A DNA stretch of 64,000 bases from assembly GCA_020851835.1 (NCBI GenBank), contig JADZBZ010000167.1:56899-120898 (forward strand). Direction: 5' to 3'. This DNA is from Acidobacteriota bacterium (lineage in GTDB: Bacteria > Acidobacteriota > Vicinamibacteria > Vicinamibacterales > UBA2999). The notes under the pieces were generated by a model. The model was given only the letters and a program-made list of their open reading frames with translations, made no database searches and was not told the origin of the DNA. Positions within the stretch are counted from its first letter, which is position 1. Each line of letters starts with the position of its first letter. Below are positions 9,002 through 16,339 of this stretch, piece by piece. The position numbers were made by a program, and so were the translations under genes.

Positions 9002-9897
9002 TCTCTCCCGTTCAGCGACCAGTCGTACTCCAGGTAGGCGATCCGCGGCGGCGTGCCCGCCAACGCGCCGGCCATCGCTGGAGGCGCGTACCGGGCGACA
9101 AATTGCGGGACGGTCCCCGCGGCGCGCTCGAAGTCCTCCCGGTACCACCTGAAGATCGAGGACAGGCGCAGTGTTCGTGACGCTGCGTCCCACTGGTTCT
9201 TCGACGTGTCCGCCAGAAATCGCCGTGCCGCGTCGTCGAGCTCGGCGTCGAGCACGTCCGCGCGGTAGGCCTCGGACCGAAGCGCCGGACAGCCCTTTGA
9301 TGCACAGACGAGCGCAAAGTGCACGCGCGGGTCCGCGAACTGGGTGCGTAGCACGTCATTCTCGATCGTGTTCAACGAGATCTTCTTGCCGTCGGCGCCA
9401 AGCGGGATGAAGCTCTTACGGAACGCGGCGTACGGCAGAAACCCGATCGAGCGAATGCTCTTCAGCGGGTAGTGATCGAGGACCAGGCGAACCGTAAACG
9501 CGTTGTAGGCATTGATCCAGTACGCCATCCGCTCCGGCCGAGTCCAGCCCCGCTCGTCCGGGACTGCCGCAGCGAGAGCGTCAAGATAGACATCCAGAGC
9601 GGGTTGTCCGCGCTGGAGGAGACCCTCGTAGTCGACGCCGCCGCTCGAATCGTATGTGGCGAGAATCGCCGTCCAGGCGCGATGCTCGTGATCGAAGGGC
9701 TCAACCTGCGCGGTCGTCGGTGGTTGTGCAGCGCTCTGCGCGCCGCTGAACGAGCGCGCATCACGCGATGGCGTGGCCATGGCGATCGATACCAAGCCGA
9801 GAAGGACCGCAGCGAAGCCGTATCGGACGGCCGGTGGGGCTTCCCGGAGGGCTGCGCGGCAGTCCGCGCACCCTCGGCCGATGTCGTGGTCACCCAT
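8998..9897 (-). CDS. DUF547 domain protein, membrane-anchored or exported
   Basis: About 299 residues. A hydrophobic segment near residues 28-42 (YGFAAVLLGLVSIAMA) looks like a signal anchor or late signal peptide, preceded by a short CADC motif. The DUF547 core is clear: RMAYWINAYNAFTVRLVLDHYP, then HFALVCASKGCPALRSEAY, then RLSSIFRWYREDF. The start ATG at 9897 is preferred to 9954 because the longer version would overlap the upstream gene. DUF547 has a cysteine-peptidase-like fold of unknown role and often accompanies thiol-redox genes. Confidence 0.8.
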   Translation of the reverse strand: MGDHDIGRGCADCRAALREAPPAVRYGFAAVLLGLVSIAMATPSRDARSFSGAQSAAQPPTTAQVEPFDHEHRAWTAILATYDSSGGVDYEGLLQRGQPALDVYLDALAAAVPDERGWTRPERMAYWINAYNAFTVRLVLDHYPLKSIRSIGFLPYAAFRKSFIPLGADGKKISLNTIENDVLRTQFADPRVHFALVCASKGCPALRSEAYRADVLDAELDDAARRFLADTSKNQWDAASRTLRLSSIFRWYREDFERAAGTVPQFVARYAPPAMAGALAGTPPRIAYLEYDWSLNGRE

Positions 9898-9916
9898 ATC
9901 GACAGCCCGTGGCCGC

Positions 9917-10360
9917 TCAGGCGTGCGCCACGCGCACCTCGACGCCCCCCGCAATGGCGCCCAGCAGGCCGCCGTAGATCAAATGTCCGACGAGCGATCC
10001 CATGGCCGCCATGGCGCCGCCCATCTGGCTGCTGAACAGGCCGGCACCCATCATCGGCATCACGACCACCTGCGCCATGAGCCAAAGCCCCACGCCCCAG
10101 ATGGTGCCCTTGACCGCCGGCGAACCCGGCAGCACGCCATACAGCCCGAAGGCGAAGATCGCCGGGAAGATCAGCGAGCCGTTGACGAAGTGCATCACCA
10201 TGCCGGCCGACCAACTGTTGCCCAGCATCGATCCGAGCATGGCCGCGATGTCCATGTGAAGGCCCATCATGGGGGCCACGAGGTACATCATGGCCGTCAT
10301 TGCCAGCGTGCCGAGGAAGCCGCCGAGGATCGCGCGTGAGAAGTGTGGATGTGTCTGCAT
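9917..10360 (-). CDS. Small membrane protein, methionine/histidine-rich
   Basis: A 147-residue protein with four predicted membrane helices and many methionines (TAMMYLVAPMMGLHMD, VVVMPMMGAG). This resembles DUF6789-type or similar small integral membrane proteins found beside metal genes, but I do not recognise it with certainty. It is the first gene after promoter motif F and therefore heads the leftward redox operon. The Met-rich helices would suit soft-metal contact, which is inference only. Confidence 0.65.
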   Translation of the reverse strand: MQTHPHFSRAILGGFLGTLAMTAMMYLVAPMMGLHMDIAAMLGSMLGNSWSAGMVMHFVNGSLIFPAIFAFGLYGVLPGSPAVKGTIWGVGLWLMAQVVVMPMMGAGLFSSQMGGAMAAMGSLVGHLIYGGLLGAIAGGVEVRVAHA

Positions 10361-10428
10361 GGTATCTCGCTCCGGTCAGGTGTCGCCCGCGCGCCGCCGT
10401 GCGGCGTCCCACGCGCTGGCTCTACAAC

Positions 10429-10457
10429 GTGTGTGAGCGGTAGGCGGCCGGCATTAC
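10429..10457 (-). promoter_or_regulatory. ECF-type promoter motif, site F
   Basis: On the minus strand: GTAATG, 16 nt, then CACACAC, one base off the CACTCAC of sites A, D and E. It lies 68 nt before the start of the membrane protein gene at 10360 and just after doxX. It probably drives the operon running to 4182. Confidence 0.5.
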
Positions 10458-10468
10458 AGCGGATGCCG

Positions 10469-10936
10469 TCAGCCGCTCGTCCGAGTACGGGGTGCGGCTG
10501 ACCCGCGCAGGAATCGGCGGGCGATCAGGTGATCGAGCGACACCGCGCCCGGCCCACGGATCAACAGAAACAGCAGAATCGAGGCCCACACCAAGTGCTC
10601 GTTCCAGGCGTTGGGATACACAAAGGTCTGGATTACTGCGATCATGCCGAGGAGCGGCAGCGTGGCGATTCGTGTCGCCAGGCCCACGAACAGGAAGATC
10701 GGGAACGTCAGTTCCTGCGTCATCGCGATCCGAGCGGCGACGGCCGGATCCAGTAGTGGCACCTTGTACTCGTCGCGGAACAGGAGCAGCGTCATCTGCC
10801 AGGAGTGATACTTGATCAGGCCGGCGTTGAAGAACACCGCGCCGACGGCGATGCGCATCGACAGTTGGATGAGCGAGAGCGGAAAGCGCTCGAGCCGACG
10901 ACGACCTGCCATGACGAGTCTAGCGATGGATCTCAC
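10469..10936 (-). CDS. DoxX-family membrane protein of the bufferin operon
   Basis: A 155-residue protein with about four membrane helices. It has the DoxX signature: MRIAVGAVFFNAGLIKYHSW early, then a pair of helices and WNEHLVWASILLFLLIRGPGAVSLDHLI at the end. It overlaps bufC, and in known bufferin operons a DoxX-type gene (BufD) is the fourth member, probably acting in membrane redox or secretion steps. Its exact role is not established. The start at 10936 is used; a later ATG at 10912 is possible. Confidence 0.83.
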   Translation of the reverse strand: MRSIARLVMAGRRRLERFPLSLIQLSMRIAVGAVFFNAGLIKYHSWQMTLLLFRDEYKVPLLDPAVAARIAMTQELTFPIFLFVGLATRIATLPLLGMIAVIQTFVYPNAWNEHLVWASILLFLLIRGPGAVSLDHLIARRFLRGSAAPRTRTSG

Positions 10937-11717
10937 AAGTGTCCTCCGAAGCGGCGGTGAGGATTGACGTGACCAGGTCGTCGGTAAACAGGGCGGTGAG
11001 CGCGCGACCGGGGTCGAAGGAGTCGTCCCGATCGAGCGCGCAATCGGCAGCTTCGCCCAGTGGAATCGCCGCGTGGACGCCCTGCCGAAACAGGAACTCC
11101 GATTCGGACAGACGCGCGAAGTCGAACTGTCCGCGCGCGCCCCGCACCTGCAGCCAGATGTGCTCCGGCTCGAGCACCAGGTGCTCCGGCGCGGTGTCGG
11201 TCAGATACAGCCGCATCAGGTTGTCGATCGGCCACGCCGCCTTGAGATAGTCCAGGCCTGGTTGGAGTCGGAGCCGGACTGCCGTCATCGCGTCCGCCTC
11301 CAGCGCGGCGAAGACATCGAACGTCACAGCCGGCGTCTCGACCTCGATGCTGACCTTCCCCAACTGCCAGTCCAGCGCAGCGAAGTCACCGGCGTACGGC
11401 ACGTGCGCCAGCTCCGACCAGCCGGAAAGCCAGGGAGGAAACGTCTCGCCGTACTCTGCCAGGCATGGCGCCGTTGGAGGGCATGCCTTGATGAAGATGC
11501 GGGCCGCCTCGATGAGCAAAGGCGAGCCCAGCAGCCAAGCCGTAGCCGGAAAGCGCCGGAGCAGTCCCTTGACCAGACTGGTCTCGTAGTGGCGATGATG
11601 GATCGCGAGCCGTCGCCAGCCATCTCCTTGGCCAGCCACCAGAGACACGTTCTCGAGGGCGTCGCGGCCGAGGACGATGGCGTCGCGCACGCGTTGCTGC
11701 AGCTCAGCGAGCGACAT
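10920..11717 (-). CDS. bufC: BufC/HvfC-family partner of the MNIO enzyme (DUF2063)
   Basis: A 265-residue protein. Its first ~95 residues (LAELQQRVRDAI ... IHHRHYETSLVKGLLRRFPATAWLLG ... PCLAEYGETFPPWL) are the DUF2063 domain, once called a DNA-binding domain but now known in BufC/HvfC proteins as the partner that presents the precursor to the MNIO enzyme. The C-terminal part is the usual beta-rich second domain. The ATG at 11717 overlaps the end of bufB, and bufC in turn overlaps doxX, so the operon is tightly coupled. Confidence 0.85.
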   Translation of the reverse strand: MSLAELQQRVRDAIVLGRDALENVSLVAGQGDGWRRLAIHHRHYETSLVKGLLRRFPATAWLLGSPLLIEAARIFIKACPPTAPCLAEYGETFPPWLSGWSELAHVPYAGDFAALDWQLGKVSIEVETPAVTFDVFAALEADAMTAVRLRLQPGLDYLKAAWPIDNLMRLYLTDTAPEHLVLEPEHIWLQVRGARGQFDFARLSESEFLFRQGVHAAIPLGEAADCALDRDDSFDPGRALTALFTDDLVTSILTAASEDTCEIHR

Positions 11718-12570
11718 GGGGTGCCCCTTGGGCCGCCTGTCGGGCCAACACGCTCGCCAGGGTGGCCTCGTCAAGCAGATCGGCGAAGCTGGGCAGGTCG
11801 TCGTCCCACTCGATCAGCGTGGGCTTGGGACCAAAGCGCCGCAGCGCGTAGGTGTAGAGACGCCACGCCTCGTCGGCAATGGCCGTGTCGTGGGTATCGA
11901 CCAACACGCGGGTTCCAGCGTCAGGATCGTCTTCGCTCTGAAATCCGCCCAAGTGCAGTTCCCCGATGGCCTCCGCCGGCAGGCCGTCTAGGTAGGCCCG
12001 GGCGTCGTACCCGAGGTTCTCGGAGCTGACGTAGACGTTGCTCACGTCGCACAGCAGCCGGCAGCCCGTCCGCCGGACCAGCTCGCCCAGGAACTCGACC
12101 TCGGTCATGGTGGATGTGCCGAACCCGAAATAGCTCGACGGGTTCTCGACCAGAAAAGGCCGGCCGAGGCCGTCCTGGACTTGGTGCAAGTGCATCGCTA
12201 GGAGGTCCAGCGTTTCGTCGTCGTACGGCAACGGCAGGAGGTCGTTGAGGTACTCGCCTCTGTGGGTCGACCAGGCGAGATGCCCCGAGACGAGCACCGG
12301 ATTCACGAGATCGATGAGTTCCCGGATTCGGGCGACGTGCGCCCAGTCCACGCCGCTGGCGCTGCCGATCGACACGCCGACGGTGTGAACGGAAATCGGA
12401 TAGTCCCCGGCGAGCTGCAGCAGCAACTCGAAGGCGTGTGGATTCGCCAGGAAGTTTTCCGGATGGATTTCCAGCCAGCCGGCTGGCGGGCGGGTGGCCA
12501 CCACTTCCGAGAGATGCGGAAGCCGTAGTCCGACTCCTGCGCGTGAGAGCATCTGGTGAGTTCGGGACAT
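11704..12570 (-). CDS. bufB: MNIO enzyme BufB (DUF692), cysteine-modifying
   Basis: A 288-residue TIM-barrel protein of the multinuclear non-heme iron oxidative enzyme family. The motifs run in order: GVGLRLPHLSEV, WLEIHPENFL, VHTVGVSIGS, VSGHLAWS, VENPSSYFGF, CDVSNVYVSS, ELHLGGFQ, VDTHDTAI and EWDDDLPSF. The His, Glu and Asp residues in these supply the iron ligands. In characterised bufferins this enzyme turns precursor cysteines into 5-thiooxazoles. The ATG at 12570 follows an in-frame run that would otherwise extend through bufA. It lies 34 bp after bufA. Confidence 0.88.
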   Translation of the reverse strand: MSRTHQMLSRAGVGLRLPHLSEVVATRPPAGWLEIHPENFLANPHAFELLLQLAGDYPISVHTVGVSIGSASGVDWAHVARIRELIDLVNPVLVSGHLAWSTHRGEYLNDLLPLPYDDETLDLLAMHLHQVQDGLGRPFLVENPSSYFGFGTSTMTEVEFLGELVRRTGCRLLCDVSNVYVSSENLGYDARAYLDGLPAEAIGELHLGGFQSEDDPDAGTRVLVDTHDTAIADEAWRLYTYALRRFGPKPTLIEWDDDLPSFADLLDEATLASVLARQAAQGAPHVAR

Positions 12571-12604
12571 GGTGGCCACCCTTTCGACGGAGGAACGCCG
12601 CGTC

Positions 12605-12871
12605 TTACTTGGGGCTCGTGCTGCCGCCGACGATCCGAGTGCAGTAGCCCGCCGGAACGTAAATCCAGGCTTTCGGATCGCTGTTCCTCTTCGATGTGCC
12701 GCCGCACGAGTTGTTGCCCTCCGAGGCGCAGTCGTTCTGGCCGGCCTTGGCGATGCCGTAACACTTCTCGGCCTTGAAGCTCGGCATCTCCGCCGGCTTT
12801 TGCGCCCACAGGATGCTCGGCGCGGCCGCGGCCGCAGCGAACGCCGACGCGATGACAAAACGCTTGTTCAT
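12605..12871 (-). CDS. bufA: Bufferin precursor peptide BufA (DUF2282)
   Basis: An 88-residue precursor: a signal peptide (residues 1-23, ending ILWAQ), then a mature part with four cysteines at 37, 48, 56 and 77 in the DUF2282 pattern KCYGIAKAGQNDC, SCGGTS, DPKAWIYVPAGYC. Bufferins are copper-binding RiPPs in which part of the cysteines become 5-thiooxazoles; the BufB and BufC genes follow directly. Most relatives have HSC at the third cysteine where this has NSC. The ATG at 12871 lies 60 nt after promoter motif E. Periplasmic copper sequestration is the expected role. Confidence 0.9.
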   Translation of the reverse strand: MNKRFVIASAFAAAAAAPSILWAQKPAEMPSFKAEKCYGIAKAGQNDCASEGNNSCGGTSKRNSDPKAWIYVPAGYCTRIVGGSTSPK

Positions 12872-12931
12872 ACGTGCCTCCCCATTTGGCCGGCGATCCG
12901 GGCTTATCCCGAAGAACTCGGCCACATCCGT

Positions 12932-12960
12932 GTGAGTGCAGGCCGCGGGGCGGACATTAC
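12932..12960 (-). promoter_or_regulatory. ECF-type promoter motif, site E (bufferin operon)
   Basis: On the minus strand: GTAATG, 16 nt, CACTCAC, matching site D in both boxes. It lies 60 nt before bufA. Its -35 box is only 21 bp from that of site A, which points the other way, so the two form a divergent promoter pair for the bufferin and sigma operons. Confidence 0.7.
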
Positions 12961-12981
12961 AGGCCCGGGAGGACCACGGCT

Positions 12982-13010
12982 GTAAGGTTTGCCGGTCAAC
13001 CGGCACTCAC
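12982..13010 (+). promoter_or_regulatory. ECF-type promoter motif, site A (sigma operon)
   Basis: GTAAGG, 16 nt, CACTCAC. It lies 86 nt before the thioredoxin gene that precedes the ECF sigma gene, so it would make the sigma factor autoregulated. Confidence 0.7.
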
Positions 13011-13096
13011 TAGCTGTGGCCAACGCGGGCCGGCGGCCGAACGGAACGAACCCGTGGGCGGCCCGCGCGAGCTTAAAGGACATCAGGAGAGGTGTG

Positions 13097-13471
13097 ATGC
13101 AGTCTTCTTCCTCCGTGGCCGCAGCCGCGGCCGAGACGTTTGATGACGTGGTCCTGGGCGGCGACCGGCCTGTTGTCGTAGACTTCTGGGCGCCTTGGTG
13201 CGGCCCGTGCCGGCGCTTCGCGCCGATCTTTGAGGCCCTGGCTGCGGAATTGCGCGATCGCCTCGACTTCGTCAGCGTCAACGTGGAGGCAGAGCCCGCT
13301 CTTGGCGACCGGCTGCAGATCTTCAGTATTCCGACCCTGAAACTCTTTCGCGCGGGGCGCGAGGTCGCGAGCCAGGTCGGCGCGGGCACGAAGGATCAGA
13401 CGAGAGCGACCCTCGAGCAGTGGCTCGCTGCGCGGCCCCAGGACGAGCCCGCGCCAGTCAGCCGGCCCTGA
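13097..13471 (+). CDS. trxA: Cytoplasmic thioredoxin
   Basis: A 124-residue thioredoxin with [18 protein letters not shown] (active site WCGPC at about residues 33-37), the cis-proline motif SIPTLKLF, and no signal peptide. The ATG at 13097 follows an AGGAGAGG ribosome site; the in-frame start at 12989 lies inside promoter motif A and is rejected. It shares an operon with an ECF sigma factor and ZAS-type protein, an arrangement like SigR/RsrA systems in which thioredoxin resets the anti-sigma factor. That role here is inference. Confidence 0.88.
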   Translation: MQSSSSVAAAAAETFDDVVLGGDRPVVVDFWAPWCGPCRRFAPIFEALAAELRDRLDFVSVNVEAEPALGDRLQIFSIPTLKLFRAGREVASQVGAGTKDQTRATLEQWLAARPQDEPAPVSRP

Positions 13472-13539
13472 TGTGGTCGGTCGGAACGCCGCTCTTGCCC
13501 ACGACAGTTCGATCGGCGGCCGAGCTTCCTCTCTATGAT

Positions 13540-14118
13540 ATGGGTGTGACGGATCCGCTGGCTCGGCTGCGGCGCCGCGAACCGGCGACGCTCCACGAGA
13601 TCGTGCATCAGAACACGCGGCGTTTGTTCCGGGCGGCCCAAGGCATGGGCTTCTCCTCGGCCGAGGCGGACGATCTCGTCCAGGATGTCTTCGTGACGTT
13701 CCTGGAGACGCTCGATCGCTTCGAGGGCCGATCGCAGGTCAGTACGTGGCTGTTCGGTATCCTGCACCACAAGGTACAGGAGCGGCGCCGGTCGCGGGCG
13801 CGCGACGACCTGCACGATCCGGTCGACGAGCTCTTTGAGTCGAAATTCGACGCGAAGGGGAAGTGGATCGCGCCCCTGCCGTCGCCGGACCGTGTGGCCT
13901 CCTCGGCACAGGCGGCCGGCGCGATCGCGGACTGCCTCCAGGGTTTGCCGCCCCTGCACCGTGAGGTGTTCCACCTCCGTGAAGTTGAGGAACTGTCCGC
14001 GGCGGACGTCAGTAATATCATCGGCCGCACCGTCACTCACGTAGGAGTGCTGTTCCATCGCGCGCGCCTTCGACTGCGCGAGTGCCTGGACGGCAAAGGC
14101 TGGAGTCCACCGCGATGA
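13540..14118 (+). CDS. ECF (sigma-70 family) sigma factor
   Basis: About 192 residues with sigma region 2 (EADDLVQDVFVTFLETLDRFEGRSQVSTWLFGI split across regions 2.1-2.4) and region 4 (LPPLHREVFHLREVEELSAADVSNIIGRTVTHVGVLFHRARLRL). ATG at 13540 is used; an ATG at 13471 overlapping the thioredoxin stop (TGATG) could give a 23-residue extension. It is followed by an overlapping ZAS-type gene. Promoter motif A upstream suggests autoregulation, and the same motif before the bufferin and redox operons suggests that it controls them. Confidence 0.88.
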   Translation: MGVTDPLARLRRREPATLHEIVHQNTRRLFRAAQGMGFSSAEADDLVQDVFVTFLETLDRFEGRSQVSTWLFGILHHKVQERRRSRARDDLHDPVDELFESKFDAKGKWIAPLPSPDRVASSAQAAGAIADCLQGLPPLHREVFHLREVEELSAADVSNIIGRTVTHVGVLFHRARLRLRECLDGKGWSPPR

Positions 14119-14354
14119 TGTCGTGTAAACAGGTGTCCACGCTGATGTCCACGGGAGGGCTCGCCGACGCGCCGCTCAGGCAGCGCCTCGCCGTGCGTCT
14201 GCACCTGATGATGTGCGACAAGTGTTCGACGTTCAAACGCTGGCTGGAACTGATGGGCGTGGCCGCGCGCGCGGAGAGCCACGCCCACGAAGACGAGGCG
14301 CCCGCGGACCTCGAAGCGCGCACGCTGCGGCGCCTCGAGCGGTCGCAGCTGTAA
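14115..14354 (+). CDS. Small ZAS-type anti-sigma factor
   Basis: A 79-residue protein whose start overlaps the sigma factor stop (ATGA). It has C4 near the N-terminus and HLMMCDKC, that is the H-x3-C-x2-C motif of zinc-binding anti-sigma (ZAS) proteins such as RsrA, where oxidation or metal exchange releases the sigma factor. There is no membrane segment, so it would sense in the cytoplasm. The anti-sigma call rests on this motif and on the coupling to the sigma gene. Confidence 0.65.
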   Translation: MMSCKQVSTLMSTGGLADAPLRQRLAVRLHLMMCDKCSTFKRWLELMGVAARAESHAHEDEAPADLEARTLRRLERSQL

Positions 14355-14360
14355 CGAGGT

Positions 14361-14786
14361 GTGCGGCGTATGGGCCAGATTGACAAGGACCTCGGAACGC
14401 CACACGATAGGTCGGTGCGGTTGCAGCACACGATCGCGGCCCTCTTCCTAATCGCTGGCCTCGTCACCTCGAGCCTGGCGACGTGCGTCGCTGGGTCGAT
14501 GGATTTGCCAGCGGCGCAGATGGCCTGCTGTCGCGCCGGCCACATGATGTGCGGCGAGAACGGGACCGCCGCGGATTGCTGCAAGAGCAGCCCACGCGTG
14601 GAGATGCCGTTCACGACCGTTGCGAAGGTCGTCTTGCACCAGCCGTGGCGTGCCTCGTCGGACGCACTGATTCCATTCGCCTCAATCGCCGCGCGTCCGG
14701 TCAGCCCCCTGGGCCGGCTCGACGGTCCGTCGCCGCCAAGTGTGCGGCGGTCCACTTACCTCCTGCTCTCCGTTCTTCGCGTCTAG
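14361..14786 (+). CDS. Cys-rich exported or membrane-anchored protein of unknown function
   Basis: A 141-residue protein with one hydrophobic segment (LQHTIAALFLIAGLVTSSLATCVAG, about residues 22-46) followed by paired cysteines: MACCRAGHMMCGENG and DCCKS. The CC-x-GH-x-MC spacing suits soft-metal binding, and small Cys-rich proteins of this sort often precede CusCBA genes. The GTG at 14361 follows GAGG; ATG at 14370 is also possible. It is probably part of the sigma operon and may carry copper or silver to the pump. I do not recognise a named family. Confidence 0.6.
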   Translation: MRRMGQIDKDLGTPHDRSVRLQHTIAALFLIAGLVTSSLATCVAGSMDLPAAQMACCRAGHMMCGENGTAADCCKSSPRVEMPFTTVAKVVLHQPWRASSDALIPFASIAARPVSPLGRLDGPSPPSVRRSTYLLLSVLRV

Positions 14787-14968
14787 ATCCCACCCGATTC
14801 GAGCGCGCGACCTCGGTGCACCGCCACGCACGACCGTGTCGGTGTTGCCCGCGGCTGCGTAAGCGATCGGCCGCGCCGAGCGACCCCGCGGTGACCACCC
14901 GCGCGGTCCATCTGCCACGGCCATGTTCCCCGGACCTCGGGGGCGCGACAACAGCGGAGGAAACAGGA

Positions 14969-16339
14969 ATGACGTGCAGAAGAATCCGGTGTCTCTTCAC
15001 GATCGACCAGGGGCTGCGACCTCCGCGAGGGTGGCGGAGGCGCGCCGCGACTGCCGCGACGGCGGCGGTTCTCGCAGTCGCGATGGCTCACGGGCTGACG
15101 GTCGAGGCAGCCCCCGGACAGAGTCCGCCGCGCGTCGAACAGGCGAACCCTGCGGTGGCATCGACGCCGCTCTCAACGCTGGTGGACGAGCTCATGCGCC
15201 AGAATCCGGACGTCCTGGCCGCCCGGAGCGCCGCGACCGCGGCGTCCTACGTGGCGCCGCAGGTATCGAGCCTGCCGGACCCGCGCGTGACGGTTCAGCA
15301 GATGAACGTCGGCAACCCGCTGCCCTTCGCGGGATATACCAGCAATAACTTCGCGTACCTCGCGGTGGGCATCTCCCAGGCGCTGCCGTATCCCGGCAAG
15401 CGCGCGCTGCGGGCGGACGTGGCGCGGGGCGACGCGGACGTTGCGACGGCGCGCATCGACGTCGTGTCGCGCGATCAGATCGAAGAGTTGAAGAAGACGT
15501 ACGCGCGCCTGGCGTATTCACAGGCCGCCCTCGCCAACCTCGAACGCGACAATGCCCTCCTCCAGCAAGTGGAGCAGCAGGCGCACGCGCGGTACGCGAG
15601 CGGTCAGGGCAATCAGCAGGACGTCCTGCGCGCCCAACTGGAACGCACGACGATCCTGCGTGAGATGTCCTTGAACCGGCAGGCCAGCGGCGAAGCGCAG
15701 GCCGAGGTGAAGCGCCTCGTCCGGCGCGCGCAGGACTCGCCGGACATCGTGACCGAGGCGCTGGCGGCCACCTTCCTGCGGCAGACGCGCGCCGAACTGC
15801 TCGACGCGGTCCGCGCCGGGAACCCGGACGTCCGCGAACAGTCGGCGGCCGTGACGCGCAATCAGACCGCCGTCGCACTGGCCGAGAAGGAGTTCCGCCC
15901 GGATTTTGGCGTCGCGTTCATGTATCAGAACACGGGGCCGGCGTTTCCCGACTACTACATGGCCACGTTCGACGTCACGTTCCACCGCCACGCGCCCCGC
16001 GACGCCGCGCTGGCCCAGGCGCGTGTGAACGTCGACCGCGCGGATCAGCAGCGGGATGCCGCGCTGCAGACCGCACTTGCGGACGCGCAGCGGCAGTACG
16101 TCATCGCGAAGACCGCGGAAGAACAGCTCCTGATCTACCGCGACGGACTGATCCCGCAGGCGCAGGCGACCATCCAGGCGGGACTCGCCGCGTATCAGGC
16201 GAACCGTGAAGACTTCCAGACGCTCCTCGCGTCGTTCGTGGACGTCCTGACCCTTGACCTGCAATACCAACAGACGCTGCTCGATCACGAAACGGCGCTG
16301 GCGCGCCTCGAACGACTCACAGGAGTGGCCCTGCGATGA
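14969..16339 (+). CDS. TolC/CusC-type outer membrane efflux protein
   Basis: A 456-residue outer membrane factor. After a twin-arginine-like charged start and hydrophobic signal segment (to about residue 48) come two OEP repeats with long coiled-coil-forming helices rich in Gln and Ala (QAALANLERDNALLQQVEQQAHARYASGQGNQQDVLRAQLE; shown here only to place it at residues 180-235). The ATG at 14969 follows GGAGG. It overlaps the adaptor gene (ATGA), completing a CusCBA tripartite pump. A longer in-frame opening back to 14483 lacks support. Confidence 0.85.
   Translation: MTCRRIRCLFTIDQGLRPPRGWRRRAATAATAAVLAVAMAHGLTVEAAPGQSPPRVEQANPAVASTPLSTLVDELMRQNPDVLAARSAATAASYVAPQVSSLPDPRVTVQQMNVGNPLPFAGYTSNNFAYLAVGISQALPYPGKRALRADVARGDADVATARIDVVSRDQIEELKKTYARLAYSQAALANLERDNALLQQVEQQAHARYASGQGNQQDVLRAQLERTTILREMSLNRQASGEAQAEVKRLVRRAQDSPDIVTEALAATFLRQTRAELLDAVRAGNPDVREQSAAVTRNQTAVALAEKEFRPDFGVAFMYQNTGPAFPDYYMATFDVTFHRHAPRDAALAQARVNVDRADQQRDAALQTALADAQRQYVIAKTAEEQLLIYRDGLIPQAQATIQAGLAAYQANREDFQTLLASFVDVLTLDLQYQQTLLDHETALARLERLTGVALR

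Noticed and set aside
14352..14380. A GTAACG near the ZAS gene end as a seventh promoter site
   Set aside because: The -10 half is absent at the 16-nt spacing.
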